Below, in pieces: positions 8,429 to 18,674 of a stretch of 64,000 nt of DNA. The stretch spans positions 1 through 64,000 of the forward strand of contig JAETOE010000013.1 of the NCBI GenBank assembly GCA_021771815.1, in the 5' to 3' direction. The notes under the pieces were generated by a model. It saw nothing but the letters and a program-made list of their open reading frames with translations. It did not search any database and was not told the origin of the DNA. The stretch's first letter is position 1; each line of letters opens with the position of its first letter. A program made the position numbers and the translations under genes. Source of the DNA: Roseburia hominis (GTDB lineage Bacteria > Bacillota > Clostridia > Lachnospirales > Lachnospiraceae).

Positions 8429-10288
8429 ATGGGAGAAATTCGATTGTCTGCACTGATTAGTGATGGAATGGTGTTACAGCGGGAAAGTGAAAATATTATC
8501 TGGGGATACGCCAAGGCGGGAAGAGACGTCCGCCTTTTTCTGGATGCGTATCAGACAGAGGCAAGGGCAGAGGAGGACGGATACTTCAAGCTTTGTCTGC
8601 CACCGATGCAGGCCGGCGGGCCGCGGGAGATCCGGATTGACGACGGAGAGAATACGATTACAATACAGGATGTGCTGTTTGGCGATGTTTTTTTGTTGGG
8701 CGGGCAGTCGAATATGGAGCTTCCGATTGCACGTGTGATGGAGCGCTTTGGCGAGGAACTTCTAAATACGCAGGAGGAAGATATTCGTATGTTCGAGGTG
8801 CCCAAAGAATATGCATTTGGGAAAATAAGAACAGAAGTTGAAACAGGGCGGTGGATAAAGGCAGCAAAAGATGAATTACAACTCTTTAGCGCGGCGGGAT
8901 ATTTTGCGGCAAAAGAACTCAAAGAACAGGAGCATGTGCCGATCGGATTACTGCAGACTGCGGTCGGCGGAACGCCGGTAAAAGCATGGTGCAGCGAAGA
9001 AACGGTGCGAAAACTGGGCTATGATGTAGAAGAATTAGCGGAGTGCAAACGGGAAGGTTATACGAAGCAGGTGGAGCAGGCAGAGGCAGAGCGTGCCAGG
9101 CTGTGGTGGGAGGAAGCTCTGGCAGGGTGCGATGGGAGAAGCGGAACGATAGAACTACCGGGATTCTTCTCCCAAACAGCCCTGAAAGGATTTAGCGGAG
9201 CAGTGACACTGCGCAAAAAAATCACACTGCCGGGAAATACCGATTGGATGGAAACGGACGCGACGCTCTATCTTGGGGCGCTCATTGACGCAGATTTTAC
9301 ATACGTAAACAATAGGAAGGTCGGAGGGACCGAATACCGCTATCCGCCGAGAATTTATGGAATTCCGAAGGGCACGCTGCACGAGGGCGGGAATGAAATA
9401 GAGGTAAAGACGCTGGTGTTTAACGGTGAGGGCTGTTTTATGCCGGGAAAAGAATATGAAATCTGTTACAGCGATAACGGAAGAAAAAGAATTCCTCTTG
9501 CGGGAACATGGGAGTATGAAATCATAAAAGAGATGCCCGAATTACCGGAAACTACCTTTTTCCAATATAAGGCGGCGGGGCTCTATCAGGGAATGCTGTA
9601 TCCGATTCGCAACTGGAGGATCAAAGGCTGCTTTTTCTATCAGGGGGAATCGAATACCGGAAGACCGGAGACTTACGAGGAGGAATTTACAGCGATGATT
9701 GCAGATTGGCGTACGCTCTGGGGCGATCCTAAGCTGCCATTTCTCTTTGTACAGCTTGCAGGCTTTGCAGATGGAAAGGAATATACGCAAGGAACAGACT
9801 GGGCAAGACTGCGGGAAGCGCAGCGCCGCACTGCAGAGCATGTGGAGCGCACGGCAATGGTGCAGGCCTACGATTTGGGAGAATACAACGACTTGCATCC
9901 GACGGATAAAAAATCGGTTGGAAAGCGGATCGCACTGACGGCGGAAAATCTGATTTACGGAAAAAATGTTGTTTGTCAGGGGGCAGGCGTAAAGGAAGTC
10001 AACCGGAGGAAGGAAACGGTGCAGGTGACGTTCGGGCCGGACGAGACGGTGCTCCATGTAGTAGAGAAAGAGGGCAAAAAGCAGGTCTGCGGCTTTTCAT
10101 GGATAAAAGAGGACGCAAGCCGGGTGGCAGCGGAAGCAAAGCTTACCGGAAGGTCTGCGGCAGAGTTAAAGATACCGAAGGAAACGCAGTACATCGGGAT
10201 TTCCTATGCATGGAATGACTGTCCGCTGGATGCGAATCTGTATAATGAGGCGGGTCTTCCGGTCGTGCCGTTTGAAATAATATTTTAG
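8429..10288 (+). CDS. Sialate O-acetylesterase (SASA)-domain protein, probable xylo-oligosaccharide esterase
   Basis: GGQSNMELPI block and NDLHPTDKKSVGKRIA (catalytic Asp/His block). Confidence 0.82.
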   Translation: MGEIRLSALISDGMVLQRESENIIWGYAKAGRDVRLFLDAYQTEARAEEDGYFKLCLPPMQAGGPREIRIDDGENTITIQDVLFGDVFLLGGQSNMELPIARVMERFGEELLNTQEEDIRMFEVPKEYAFGKIRTEVETGRWIKAAKDELQLFSAAGYFAAKELKEQEHVPIGLLQTAVGGTPVKAWCSEETVRKLGYDVEELAECKREGYTKQVEQAEAERARLWWEEALAGCDGRSGTIELPGFFSQTALKGFSGAVTLRKKITLPGNTDWMETDATLYLGALIDADFTYVNNRKVGGTEYRYPPRIYGIPKGTLHEGGNEIEVKTLVFNGEGCFMPGKEYEICYSDNGRKRIPLAGTWEYEIIKEMPELPETTFFQYKAAGLYQGMLYPIRNWRIKGCFFYQGESNTGRPETYEEEFTAMIADWRTLWGDPKLPFLFVQLAGFADGKEYTQGTDWARLREAQRRTAEHVERTAMVQAYDLGEYNDLHPTDKKSVGKRIALTAENLIYGKNVVCQGAGVKEVNRRKETVQVTFGPDETVLHVVEKEGKKQVCGFSWIKEDASRVAAEAKLTGRSAAELKIPKETQYIGISYAWNDCPLDANLYNEAGLPVVPFEIIF

Positions 10289-10324
10289 ATACAGACAGTC
10301 GGGCAATGAATGGAGAAGTGAGAA

Positions 10325-13306
10325 ATGTGGTTATTTGAAGAAGGAAGTGTATCTCCGTTTCTGGTCGAACCGGAGGCATACGAAGGTGTGAAGCGAATTG
10401 CAGATAAAGTGGCAGAAGATGTGCAAGCAGTCTGCGGCAAACGTCCCAACGTGCATATGGGCGCAGCAGGATGGACAAAAGCGCTGGTGCTGATGGCGAC
10501 CGTCGGACAAAGCAGACTGTTGGATGCCCTGGCCGTGCGGGGAATTATTGACGTATCTAAGGTGCAGGGAAAACGTGAGGTATATGGGATTCGTCTTCTG
10601 GAAAGCGCAAATGACGGTGAGCGGGGGAAGTGGCAGGAGATTCCGGAGCTTGCACAGACAGAGGAATTACTTATCATATACGGAAGCGACAAGAGGGGAA
10701 CTATCTACGGAATGTTTCATTTATCAGAAATGATAGGCGTCAGTCCGTTATGCTTCTGGGGAGATGCCGCACCGGTAAAAAGAAAAAGCATGCGGCTGGA
10801 TGCGTCGGCTGAGATGATCTCCAAAGAGCCATCCGTAAAGTACCGCGGATTTTTTATTAACGACGAATGGCCATGCTTCGGTAACTGGACATTTCATCAT
10901 TATGGCGGGTTTACGGCAGAGATGTACGACAAGGTCTTTGAATTATTGCTCCGCCTGAAAGGAAATTATCTGTGGCCTGCAATGTGGACGTCTTCTTTTG
11001 CACTGGACGGACCGGGAATGGAAAATGCCAGGCTGGCGGATGTTTATGGCGTTATTATGGGCAACTCCCATCATGAACCCGCATTGCGTGCAGGGGAGGA
11101 ATGGGATATCTATCGCGGCGGCGACAGTATTTATGGAAATGAGTGGAATTATGTCACGAATAAAGAGGGGCTTTTGCGATACTGGGAAGACGGATTAAAG
11201 CGAAGCGGAAAATTCGAGAGCATTATTACGGTGGGAATGCGCGGAGAGCGCGACAGCGAGATGCAAGGTACGCAGTCTCTGGAAGAAAATATTGAGATTT
11301 TAAAAGATATTATTACAAATCAAAAAAGGCTGGTTGAAAAGCAGGTGCACACAGGCGGAGAAAATCCGCCGCTTTTGCTTGCAATTTATAAGGAAGTGGA
11401 ACAATATTTTTATGGCAAAGACGGTGTCCCCGGACTGCGTGAATGGGAAGGAATAGAGGATATTATCTGGATGTTCTGCGAAGATAATTTCGGACATATG
11501 CGTTATCTTCCGGAAAAAGAATGGAAGGCACATCAGGGGGGATATGGCATGTACTTTCATCTGGATTACCATGGAGCGCCGATTTCCTACGAGTGGATTA
11601 ACAGCACGCCGCTCTCCGCGATATGGGAACAGATGACGCTCGCATACGAGTATGGGATTCGGGATGTATGGATGGTGAATGTGGGAGACCTAAAAGGAAA
11701 TGAGTATCCATTGTCCTATTTTATGGCGCTTGCTTATGATTTTGAGCGCTGGGGAAGCGCTGCGGTCAATACGACGCGGGAATTTACGGAACAGTGGATG
11801 CGTACCCAATTTGGCAGGGAACTTTCCGTGGAGCAGTGCGGACGTTTGACGAATGTGCTTATGGAAGCGGTGGCATTGATTGGCAGGCATCGGCCGGAGG
11901 CGCTTGATGGCAAGACTTACCATCCGTTCCATGAGCAGGAGGCGGATCGCATGCTGACGGAGGCGGAGCGTCTGTGGGAGGAACTTGGGAACTTGGCGGA
12001 CCAGTTGCCGGAGAACTGTATGAGCGGGTATTTCAGCATGATATATGATCCGCTTAAAATGGGATTGAATCTGATTAAGATGCAAATTTATGCAGGGAAA
12101 AATGCACATTATGCGCGCCAGGGCAAAAAAATTGCAAACGAGTATGCAAATCTGGTGGATGGATGCATCCGGGAAGACAAGAGGCTCATAAAACAGGCGA
12201 CAGAGCGCAGAAACGGAAAATGGTACGGTATGTACAGCGGAGCGCATGTCGGCTTTGTCAAATGGAATGAAGATGGATGCAGATATCCTCTCCGCACTTA
12301 CATCGAGCCATTTGAACGTCCGAGACTTGTTGTGTCACGTGCGGATGACGAATCTGTTCTGGTTAAAAATTACGGAAGCCGTGAAGCGCTGGAAATCTAT
12401 GATTTTATGGATGAAGGTGTAGAAGAGGTTGAGATCGAGCTTGCAAACGGAGGAAGCGGAAGCTTAAAATGTGAAATCATGGCGGAAGCGTGCGAATGGC
12501 TTGCATGGGAACTGCCTGAGCATGAGATTGTCTGTCAGGAAACGCTTCGGCTCTGCTGTATCCGGGCATTGCTGCCGGAAGAGGAGGCGGTATGCAATGT
12601 CAGAATCAGCGACGGAGATACGGAAGTGGAGATCCATGTGCATGGCAGGAAAAATAATACGGCAGGGATACCTGAGCGAACATTTCTTCCCAGAAATGGC
12701 AGGATTGTGATGTTGGCAGAGCATTATGCAAGAGCAGATAGATACGCGGGCGGCGAAGAGCCGGGAATCATTACATTAAGTGATTTTGGCCTGTGCAAAA
12801 GCGGCATAAAATGTAAGCCATTTACTTATGAGCTGGAGCATTCCGACTATCAGAGATTGCTGTCCGGTGACAATGCCGGCGTACATCTGCCCTGCGCTTC
12901 CTACTTCGTGTATGCCAAGGAAACGGGAATCTATATCATAGAGGTGTGGACTGCGCCGTCAAATCCTGTGAACGCAAAGCGGAATCTGCAGTTTGCAGTC
13001 AGAAACGCCGCAGATGATGATAATTGGAGCGTTGTGGATGTACTTCCGAAGGACTATAAGGGAGGAGAACCTGGCTGTAGAGCATGGTGTGCCGGAGTCA
13101 TTTCACAGATTCACAAGACAATATGCAGAATAAAACTGCGGCAGGGGATAAACGAAATACAGATTGGTCTGCTGGATGGTGTGCTGCTGCTTGAAAAGCT
13201 TATGGTTTATCCTGACGGGGAACAGATTCCGGAATCTGCAACGGGACCGAAGGAAAGCTGGTGCAGCGGTAATATAGAAGAGATGGAAAATACGGCGCTC
13301 CTATGA
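10325..13306 (+). CDS. Glycoside hydrolase family 115 (alpha-glucuronidase type)
   Basis: RGFFINDEWPCFGNWTFHHYGGFTAEMYDKVFELLLRLKGNYLWPAMWTSSFALDGPGMENARLADVYGVIMGNSHHEPALRAGEEW, characteristic of GH115. Confidence 0.9.
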   Translation: MWLFEEGSVSPFLVEPEAYEGVKRIADKVAEDVQAVCGKRPNVHMGAAGWTKALVLMATVGQSRLLDALAVRGIIDVSKVQGKREVYGIRLLESANDGERGKWQEIPELAQTEELLIIYGSDKRGTIYGMFHLSEMIGVSPLCFWGDAAPVKRKSMRLDASAEMISKEPSVKYRGFFINDEWPCFGNWTFHHYGGFTAEMYDKVFELLLRLKGNYLWPAMWTSSFALDGPGMENARLADVYGVIMGNSHHEPALRAGEEWDIYRGGDSIYGNEWNYVTNKEGLLRYWEDGLKRSGKFESIITVGMRGERDSEMQGTQSLEENIEILKDIITNQKRLVEKQVHTGGENPPLLLAIYKEVEQYFYGKDGVPGLREWEGIEDIIWMFCEDNFGHMRYLPEKEWKAHQGGYGMYFHLDYHGAPISYEWINSTPLSAIWEQMTLAYEYGIRDVWMVNVGDLKGNEYPLSYFMALAYDFERWGSAAVNTTREFTEQWMRTQFGRELSVEQCGRLTNVLMEAVALIGRHRPEALDGKTYHPFHEQEADRMLTEAERLWEELGNLADQLPENCMSGYFSMIYDPLKMGLNLIKMQIYAGKNAHYARQGKKIANEYANLVDGCIREDKRLIKQATERRNGKWYGMYSGAHVGFVKWNEDGCRYPLRTYIEPFERPRLVVSRADDESVLVKNYGSREALEIYDFMDEGVEEVEIELANGGSGSLKCEIMAEACEWLAWELPEHEIVCQETLRLCCIRALLPEEEAVCNVRISDGDTEVEIHVHGRKNNTAGIPERTFLPRNGRIVMLAEHYARADRYAGGEEPGIITLSDFGLCKSGIKCKPFTYELEHSDYQRLLSGDNAGVHLPCASYFVYAKETGIYIIEVWTAPSNPVNAKRNLQFAVRNAADDDNWSVVDVLPKDYKGGEPGCRAWCAGVISQIHKTICRIKLRQGINEIQIGLLDGVLLLEKLMVYPDGEQIPESATGPKESWCSGNIEEMENTALL

Positions 13307-13338
13307 TAAGATGAAGAAAACGAAAAAAGGAGAACGGC

Positions 13339-15117
13339 ATGCAAAGCTTATGGCAGAAATTTGAACATTTGCTCGATGATTATAAACTAAAGAAAAAACT
13401 GTTGATTATATACATATGCTGTGTGCTGATCCCTTTGGTCGTGACAGACAGCGTCGTGCTCTATATAGTGGTTCATTCCGAGCAGATAGAGAATCAGCAC
13501 GTTATGGAGAATGATGCAAGCGCAGTACAGTACAGTTTATCTAACATTATAGAGCGTGCAGCCGGCACGGCGAAAAACATCTACATGAATGAGTATGTGG
13601 AAAAGTTTCTTAACACAGAATATGAATCGGAACTGGATTATGTTGTTGCATATCATACGTTTATGAAAAATTCACTGTTTGACGGCAGTATCGGGCTGGA
13701 TAACATGCAGATCACAATCTATGCGGACAATGATACGGTTGTAAACGGCGGTGTATTTTGTAAGCTTTCTTCCATACGGGAAACGGAGTGGTACGAGTAT
13801 CTGCAGCAATCAGGTCAGGATTCCGTGCTGTATTTTTACTATGATGATTCAAAAAGCCCGGCAGTTGATGCAAAACGTAAGCTTTGCTTTATACGCAAAA
13901 TGGATTTTTTTGGTGCTGACAGCTGTGAAAAGGTAGTCCGGGTTGAGATCGATTACAGCAATCTTGTGCGGGTATTAAATAATATGAATTATGAGTCACG
14001 TGTGTACATATGCAAGGACGGTAAGATTTTGCTGTCAAACGATGGCTACAGCAATGTCGGGCAGGATTTTGCGGTATTTGAAAAACATGATGAGGTAGGT
14101 TATGAAAGGGAAATCAGCTACTATGGAGCGGTATGTCAGCTTTATATTTTAAGCGGAAAGAAAGGTGTTATAGAGTCAATAAGAGATAATATGCCGCTGA
14201 TTTTGCTGCTGGTATTAAGCAATACCGTGCTGCCTTGGATAATGATGAGCCAGATTAACCGTTCCATTATCATGCGCATGCAGGAATTAAGCCGTGCTTT
14301 TGAGAGTGTAGACAAGGATAGACTGATGGAGCTTAAAAGAGTGAGAGGGAAGGATGAAATCGGCAGCCTGATGCAGAATTATAATCGTATGGTGCGAAGG
14401 ACAAACGAACTGATACAGACGGTGTATAAGGAGAGGCTGCGGGAACAGGAGATGGATATTGCCAGGCAGAATGCGGAACTGCTGGCGCTGCACAGTCAGA
14501 TTAACCCGCATTTTCTGTTTAATGCGCTGGAAAGCATCCGAATGCACAGTATATTAAAGCAGGAGTATGAGACTGCCGATATGGTGGAGAAATTAGCCAT
14601 TATGGAGCGGCAGAATGTAGACTGGGGCAATGATATTGTGGAAATCAAGCGTGAGATAGAATTTGTAGAAGCCTATCTTGGCTTACAGAAGTACCGGTTC
14701 GGGGAGAGGCTTTCTTATGAATTAGACATTGACGCTGCGTGCATGGAACTTTATATACCAAAGCTTACGATTGTGACGTTCGTTGAGAACGCCTGCGTGC
14801 ACGGAATAGAGAGTAAAACTGCACCGGGATGGATTTTTGTGCGTGTTTTCAAGGAGGAACAGATGCTTTGTATTGAAATCGAAGACACCGGAGACGGACT
14901 TGACGAGGAACAGCTTGCGGCGCTTCGCCAACGGATGCAGGAAGCGAGCATTGAGAAATTAAAAGAAAAGGGGCGTGTGGGCATGTTGAACGCCTACCTG
15001 CGTCTTACGATGATGACAGAAAATAAGGCGCAATTTGTAATTGAAAGCGAAAAGGGTGCAGGCACAATGGTACAGATTCACATTCCGCTTGAAAAGCTTT
15101 CCGGAAATGTTGTGTAA
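13339..15117 (+). CDS. Sensor histidine kinase, YesM type (dCACHE-like/HAMP/His_kinase)
   Basis: Two TM segments, LHSQINPHFLFNALESIRMHS, VENACVHGIE N-box. Confidence 0.92.
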   Translation: MQSLWQKFEHLLDDYKLKKKLLIIYICCVLIPLVVTDSVVLYIVVHSEQIENQHVMENDASAVQYSLSNIIERAAGTAKNIYMNEYVEKFLNTEYESELDYVVAYHTFMKNSLFDGSIGLDNMQITIYADNDTVVNGGVFCKLSSIRETEWYEYLQQSGQDSVLYFYYDDSKSPAVDAKRKLCFIRKMDFFGADSCEKVVRVEIDYSNLVRVLNNMNYESRVYICKDGKILLSNDGYSNVGQDFAVFEKHDEVGYEREISYYGAVCQLYILSGKKGVIESIRDNMPLILLLVLSNTVLPWIMMSQINRSIIMRMQELSRAFESVDKDRLMELKRVRGKDEIGSLMQNYNRMVRRTNELIQTVYKERLREQEMDIARQNAELLALHSQINPHFLFNALESIRMHSILKQEYETADMVEKLAIMERQNVDWGNDIVEIKREIEFVEAYLGLQKYRFGERLSYELDIDAACMELYIPKLTIVTFVENACVHGIESKTAPGWIFVRVFKEEQMLCIEIEDTGDGLDEEQLAALRQRMQEASIEKLKEKGRVGMLNAYLRLTMMTENKAQFVIESEKGAGTMVQIHIPLEKLSGNVV

Positions 15118-15134
15118 AAGAAAGAGGTGTAAAG

Positions 15135-16724
15135 ATGCTTCAGGTTTTATTGGTGGACGACGAGCCGTTTATTGTGCAGGGATTATCCGTGCTTATTGAT
15201 TGGGAGAAAGAAGGGTATGAGATTGCGGCGACAGCGGCGGATGGAAGCGAAGCGCTGGAGTATTTAAAGGAGCATACGGTAGACCTTATTATTGCAGATA
15301 TCAAGATGCCGGTGCTGACCGGAATAGAATTGCTGCAAAAAATTCGGAGGGAAGAGATTTCTGACGCTTACTTTGTGATATTGAGCGGCTACAGTGATTT
15401 TGGCTATGCGCAGCAGGCGATTCGTTATACATGCATGGACTATGTGCTAAAGCCGGTAGAAAAAGAAGAATTGCTCGGTATTCTGCGCAAGGTGGCAAAA
15501 ATGTCGGAGAGCAGCATGCAAGATGCCCGGAACAAACAGAAGTTTGAGCAGGCGTATCTGGCAAGAAATGTGATGTCGCTCCTTTTCGGAAAGTCCGACG
15601 GGGTGAATTTGGATTACGTAAAGAATCATATGCAGTTGTCGGAAGGAGTACGCTATATTGATATTGAATTCTGTGAGACTATGGAGCTGGAGGAACAGGA
15701 GGAGGGAGAACTGCGGAAACTGCAGCGCCGCTTATATCAGGCATGTCAGGATTTCTTAAAGGAAGATGAAGGACACTGCATTTTTGATGTGTCACAGGAC
15801 GAAAAGAGTTATGATATCGGCTTTATCTATTGTGATTATATGGCGGCAAAGCAGGAATGCACCGAGGAAGAGTATCTGTGGGGATTTCATAAAAATTTGG
15901 AGACGGTGCTGCAGCATCCGGTGCGTATGCTGGTAGGGAAAAAGGTCGCGGATATCTCCGCGGTTGCGAAATCTTATAGCGCGTCCTGTGTCTTAAAATC
16001 GTTGGAGGCATTCCGCGAGAAAAAAGCGGTTTATTTTTATGAGGAGGAGGTGCAGATTAATCAGGGCGGTATCGTGCTCTGCAAACAGAGCCTTGATGCC
16101 TTGCTTGCGGCGATTGAACAGAACGGAAAAACAGAAATTCGCAAATGTGTGGATCAGCTCTACGAGGAGATGCGGCGGATGGGAGTTATCGGTGACACGA
16201 TGAACCTCAACATCAATTATCTTCTTTTTCAATTAATACACCTGGCGACAGAGCAGGATGATTGCGTAAATCAGGAGGAAATACTGCACTATATCAGTGA
16301 GAGCTCCTTTGAGGAAGGAATCCTGCGCGGAAGCCGGGCGCATCTTGCGAGATTTGCGATTGAATATGGGGACTATCTGACCCAGCTTCGGAAAAATGTG
16401 TCGCGTGGTGTGTTGGCGGAGATAGAGCGCGAAGTGCGTGAAAATTATGCGGAGAATTTAACCCTGCGTGAGTTGAGCCAGAAATATTATGTGAACAGCG
16501 CGTACCTGGGACAGCTGTTCCGCAAAAAGTACGGGATCTCCTTTAAAGAATACCTTAATAACTATCGTATGGAGCAGGCGGCGCAAAAGCTGCTTCGGAC
16601 GGATGATAAGATATACCAGATTGCACAGGAGGTTGGTTATAAAGACCTGGATTATTTTATTAACCGATTTATCGCAGCAAAAGGCTGCACACCTGCAAAA
16701 TTCCGCAAGCAGGGCGGAAAATAA
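15135..16724 (+). CDS. Response regulator with AraC-type HTH (YesN type)
   Basis: N-terminal REC (LLVDDEPFIVQGL...IADIKMPVLTG) and C-terminal AraC domain (YYVNSAYLGQLFRKKYGISFKEYLNNYRMEQA). Confidence 0.93.
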   Translation: MLQVLLVDDEPFIVQGLSVLIDWEKEGYEIAATAADGSEALEYLKEHTVDLIIADIKMPVLTGIELLQKIRREEISDAYFVILSGYSDFGYAQQAIRYTCMDYVLKPVEKEELLGILRKVAKMSESSMQDARNKQKFEQAYLARNVMSLLFGKSDGVNLDYVKNHMQLSEGVRYIDIEFCETMELEEQEEGELRKLQRRLYQACQDFLKEDEGHCIFDVSQDEKSYDIGFIYCDYMAAKQECTEEEYLWGFHKNLETVLQHPVRMLVGKKVADISAVAKSYSASCVLKSLEAFREKKAVYFYEEEVQINQGGIVLCKQSLDALLAAIEQNGKTEIRKCVDQLYEEMRRMGVIGDTMNLNINYLLFQLIHLATEQDDCVNQEEILHYISESSFEEGILRGSRAHLARFAIEYGDYLTQLRKNVSRGVLAEIEREVRENYAENLTLRELSQKYYVNSAYLGQLFRKKYGISFKEYLNNYRMEQAAQKLLRTDDKIYQIAQEVGYKDLDYFINRFIAAKGCTPAKFRKQGGK

Positions 16725-16732
16725 ATGATGTA

Positions 16733-16777
16733 CAGGGCAAAGTATAGTTTGGAATCTATACTTTGCCCTGTTTTTTT
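16733..16777 (+). terminator. Strong rho-independent terminator after the response regulator
   Basis: CAGGGCAAAGTATAG-TTTGGAAT-CTATACTTTGCCCTG followed by TTTTTTT. Confidence 0.92.
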
Positions 16778-16792
16778 ATATGCTTTCTCCGG

Positions 16793-16820
16793 TTGTTAAT
16801 GTGCGCGTGCACGGTAAAAT
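16793..16820 (+). promoter_or_regulatory. Promoter for the SBP/ABC operon with embedded LacI-type operator
   Basis: TTGTTA (16793-16798) - 16 nt - TAAAAT (16815-16820); spacer contains GTGC-G-CG-T-GCAC (16801-16812). Confidence 0.6.
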
Positions 16821-16878
16821 AGAATTATCAAATCAAGCAGGAATTGACTTGATGAATAAAAAAAGGGAGGAAGTATTT

Positions 16879-18579
16879 GTGAAGGCAAAAAGAGTAATGT
16901 CAGCATTGCTGGTGTCAGCAATGACAGCGTCCATGTTTACGGGATGCGGTGATGGAACAACGGGGGCAGATTCCGCAAGCGTAGGGGATACGCAGAGCAG
17001 TGAAAATGAGGAGGGGGTAAAGGAATTTACAGCATTCTTTGCAGTTCCCGGTACAGAAATCAATGATGATAATGAGATTCAGGAGAAAATCGCAGAGATT
17101 ACCGGGGTGAAGGTGAAGGAGACATGGCTGACCGGTCAGAAAGCACAGGAAGCGGTTGGTACATTAATCGCCGGCGGCGAGTATCCGGACTTTATCGATG
17201 GCGGTGATGGAATGGCGCAGCTCTATGATGCAGGTGCATTGATTCCACTGGATGATTATATTGATAAATATCCCAATATTAAGGAATTCCTGACAGAGCA
17301 GGAATGGGATAAATTACGTCAGGATGATGGACATATTTATTGGATCCAGCAGTTCGGCAATATCTACGGCGACGAAAAAGCGACCACACACAATGACGAG
17401 GCATTCTGGATTCAGACGCGTGTCCTTGAGTGGGCAGGCTATCCCGAAGTACATACCATGGATCAGTATTTTGATTTGATTGAAGCGTACAATGAAGCAA
17501 ATCCGACGATGGAAGACGGGACAGAAAATATTCCATATACGATTCTTTGTGATGACTGGCGTTATTTCTGTCTGGAAAACGCACCGGAGTTTCTGGATGG
17601 ATACCCGAACGATGGATCTGTCATTGTAGATCCAAAAGAGCTTAAGGTTATTGACTACAATACGACTCCGACAGCAAAACGTTATTTCCAGAAATTGAAT
17701 GAGGAGTACCAGAAAGGAATTGTAGATTCGGAATCCTTTACACAGACCTATGACGAGTATATTGCAAAGCTTTCTACCGGGCGCGTTCTGGGTATGATAG
17801 ACCAATGGTGGGATTTTGCATATACCGCAGGCGATTCTTTAAAGCAGCAGGGCTTAGATAAACAGGGCTGCGCTTATGTTCCGCTTCCGATCACAATTGA
17901 AGAGGGAATGCAGAATCAGTGGCACAACTCCGGCGGAGTTCTTAATGTTGCAAGCGGCCTTGGAATTTCCGTAGATTGCGACGATGTCGAGGGTGCATTA
18001 CAGTTTGTGGATGATCTGCTCGGACAGGAAGTGCACGATCTGCGTTTCTGGGGAGTAGAAGGCGAAGATTATTTAACAGATGAGAACGGCGAATATTATC
18101 GTACAGATGAAATGAGAACGAATGCGTCCGACACAGCATATAAGGCATCTCACCTTTGTACATACTCTTATTTCCCGCAGTATTCAGGAACAAGCCGTGA
18201 CGGAGTAAACGCAATGAAACCCGAGTATCAGGCAAAAGAATTCTACGACAGCTTATGTACAAATGTACAGGAATGCTTTAAAGCATACGGTGCAGAGACT
18301 TATGTAGATATGCTTGGAACAAGCGAGGCGCCGGGGCCGTGGTATCCGATGTATTCCCACTCTAATAACATGACGACCGAAACAGAAGGCGGTCTTGCAT
18401 GGACAAAAATGGGTGAAGTAAAACATGAATACTTACCACAGGTGGTTATGGCTGCAGACTTTGAAAGTGCATGGGCAGATTACATGGAGATATATGATTC
18501 ATGCAATCCACAGGCGTTTATCGACGAAATGCAGGCGGAATTAGACCGCAGAATGGAAGAAGCGGCAAAATATGAGTAA
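16879..18579 (+). CDS. Extracellular solute-binding lipoprotein, CUT1-type oligosaccharide ABC transporter (SBP1)
   Basis: GTG start after GGGAGG RBS; VKAKRVMSALLVSAMTASMFTGC lipobox; LipO-like SBP fold pattern. Confidence 0.88.
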   Translation: MKAKRVMSALLVSAMTASMFTGCGDGTTGADSASVGDTQSSENEEGVKEFTAFFAVPGTEINDDNEIQEKIAEITGVKVKETWLTGQKAQEAVGTLIAGGEYPDFIDGGDGMAQLYDAGALIPLDDYIDKYPNIKEFLTEQEWDKLRQDDGHIYWIQQFGNIYGDEKATTHNDEAFWIQTRVLEWAGYPEVHTMDQYFDLIEAYNEANPTMEDGTENIPYTILCDDWRYFCLENAPEFLDGYPNDGSVIVDPKELKVIDYNTTPTAKRYFQKLNEEYQKGIVDSESFTQTYDEYIAKLSTGRVLGMIDQWWDFAYTAGDSLKQQGLDKQGCAYVPLPITIEEGMQNQWHNSGGVLNVASGLGISVDCDDVEGALQFVDDLLGQEVHDLRFWGVEGEDYLTDENGEYYRTDEMRTNASDTAYKASHLCTYSYFPQYSGTSRDGVNAMKPEYQAKEFYDSLCTNVQECFKAYGAETYVDMLGTSEAPGPWYPMYSHSNNMTTETEGGLAWTKMGEVKHEYLPQVVMAADFESAWADYMEIYDSCNPQAFIDEMQAELDRRMEEAAKYE

Positions 18580-18596
18580 CCAATAAATATACTTGG

Positions 18597-18648
18597 AACA
18601 GGCAGATGCATATACCGCGGATGGTGGCAGTATCATCTGCCTGTTTTT
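18597..18648 (+). terminator. Intra-operon stem-loop with short T tract between SBP1 and permease (attenuator-like)
   Basis: AACAGGCAGATG (18597-18608) / CATCTGCCTGTT (18634-18645) followed by TTT within a 5-T run. Confidence 0.7.
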
Positions 18649-18674
18649 GGGAAAATGGAAGGATGGAGGTAGCT

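Noticed and set aside
14790-14805. CGTGCACG match to the putative LacI operator core
   Set aside because: Lies inside the conserved kinase N-box codons (GCC TGC GTG CAC GGA) and lacks the GTGC-N-CG-N-GCAC dyad.
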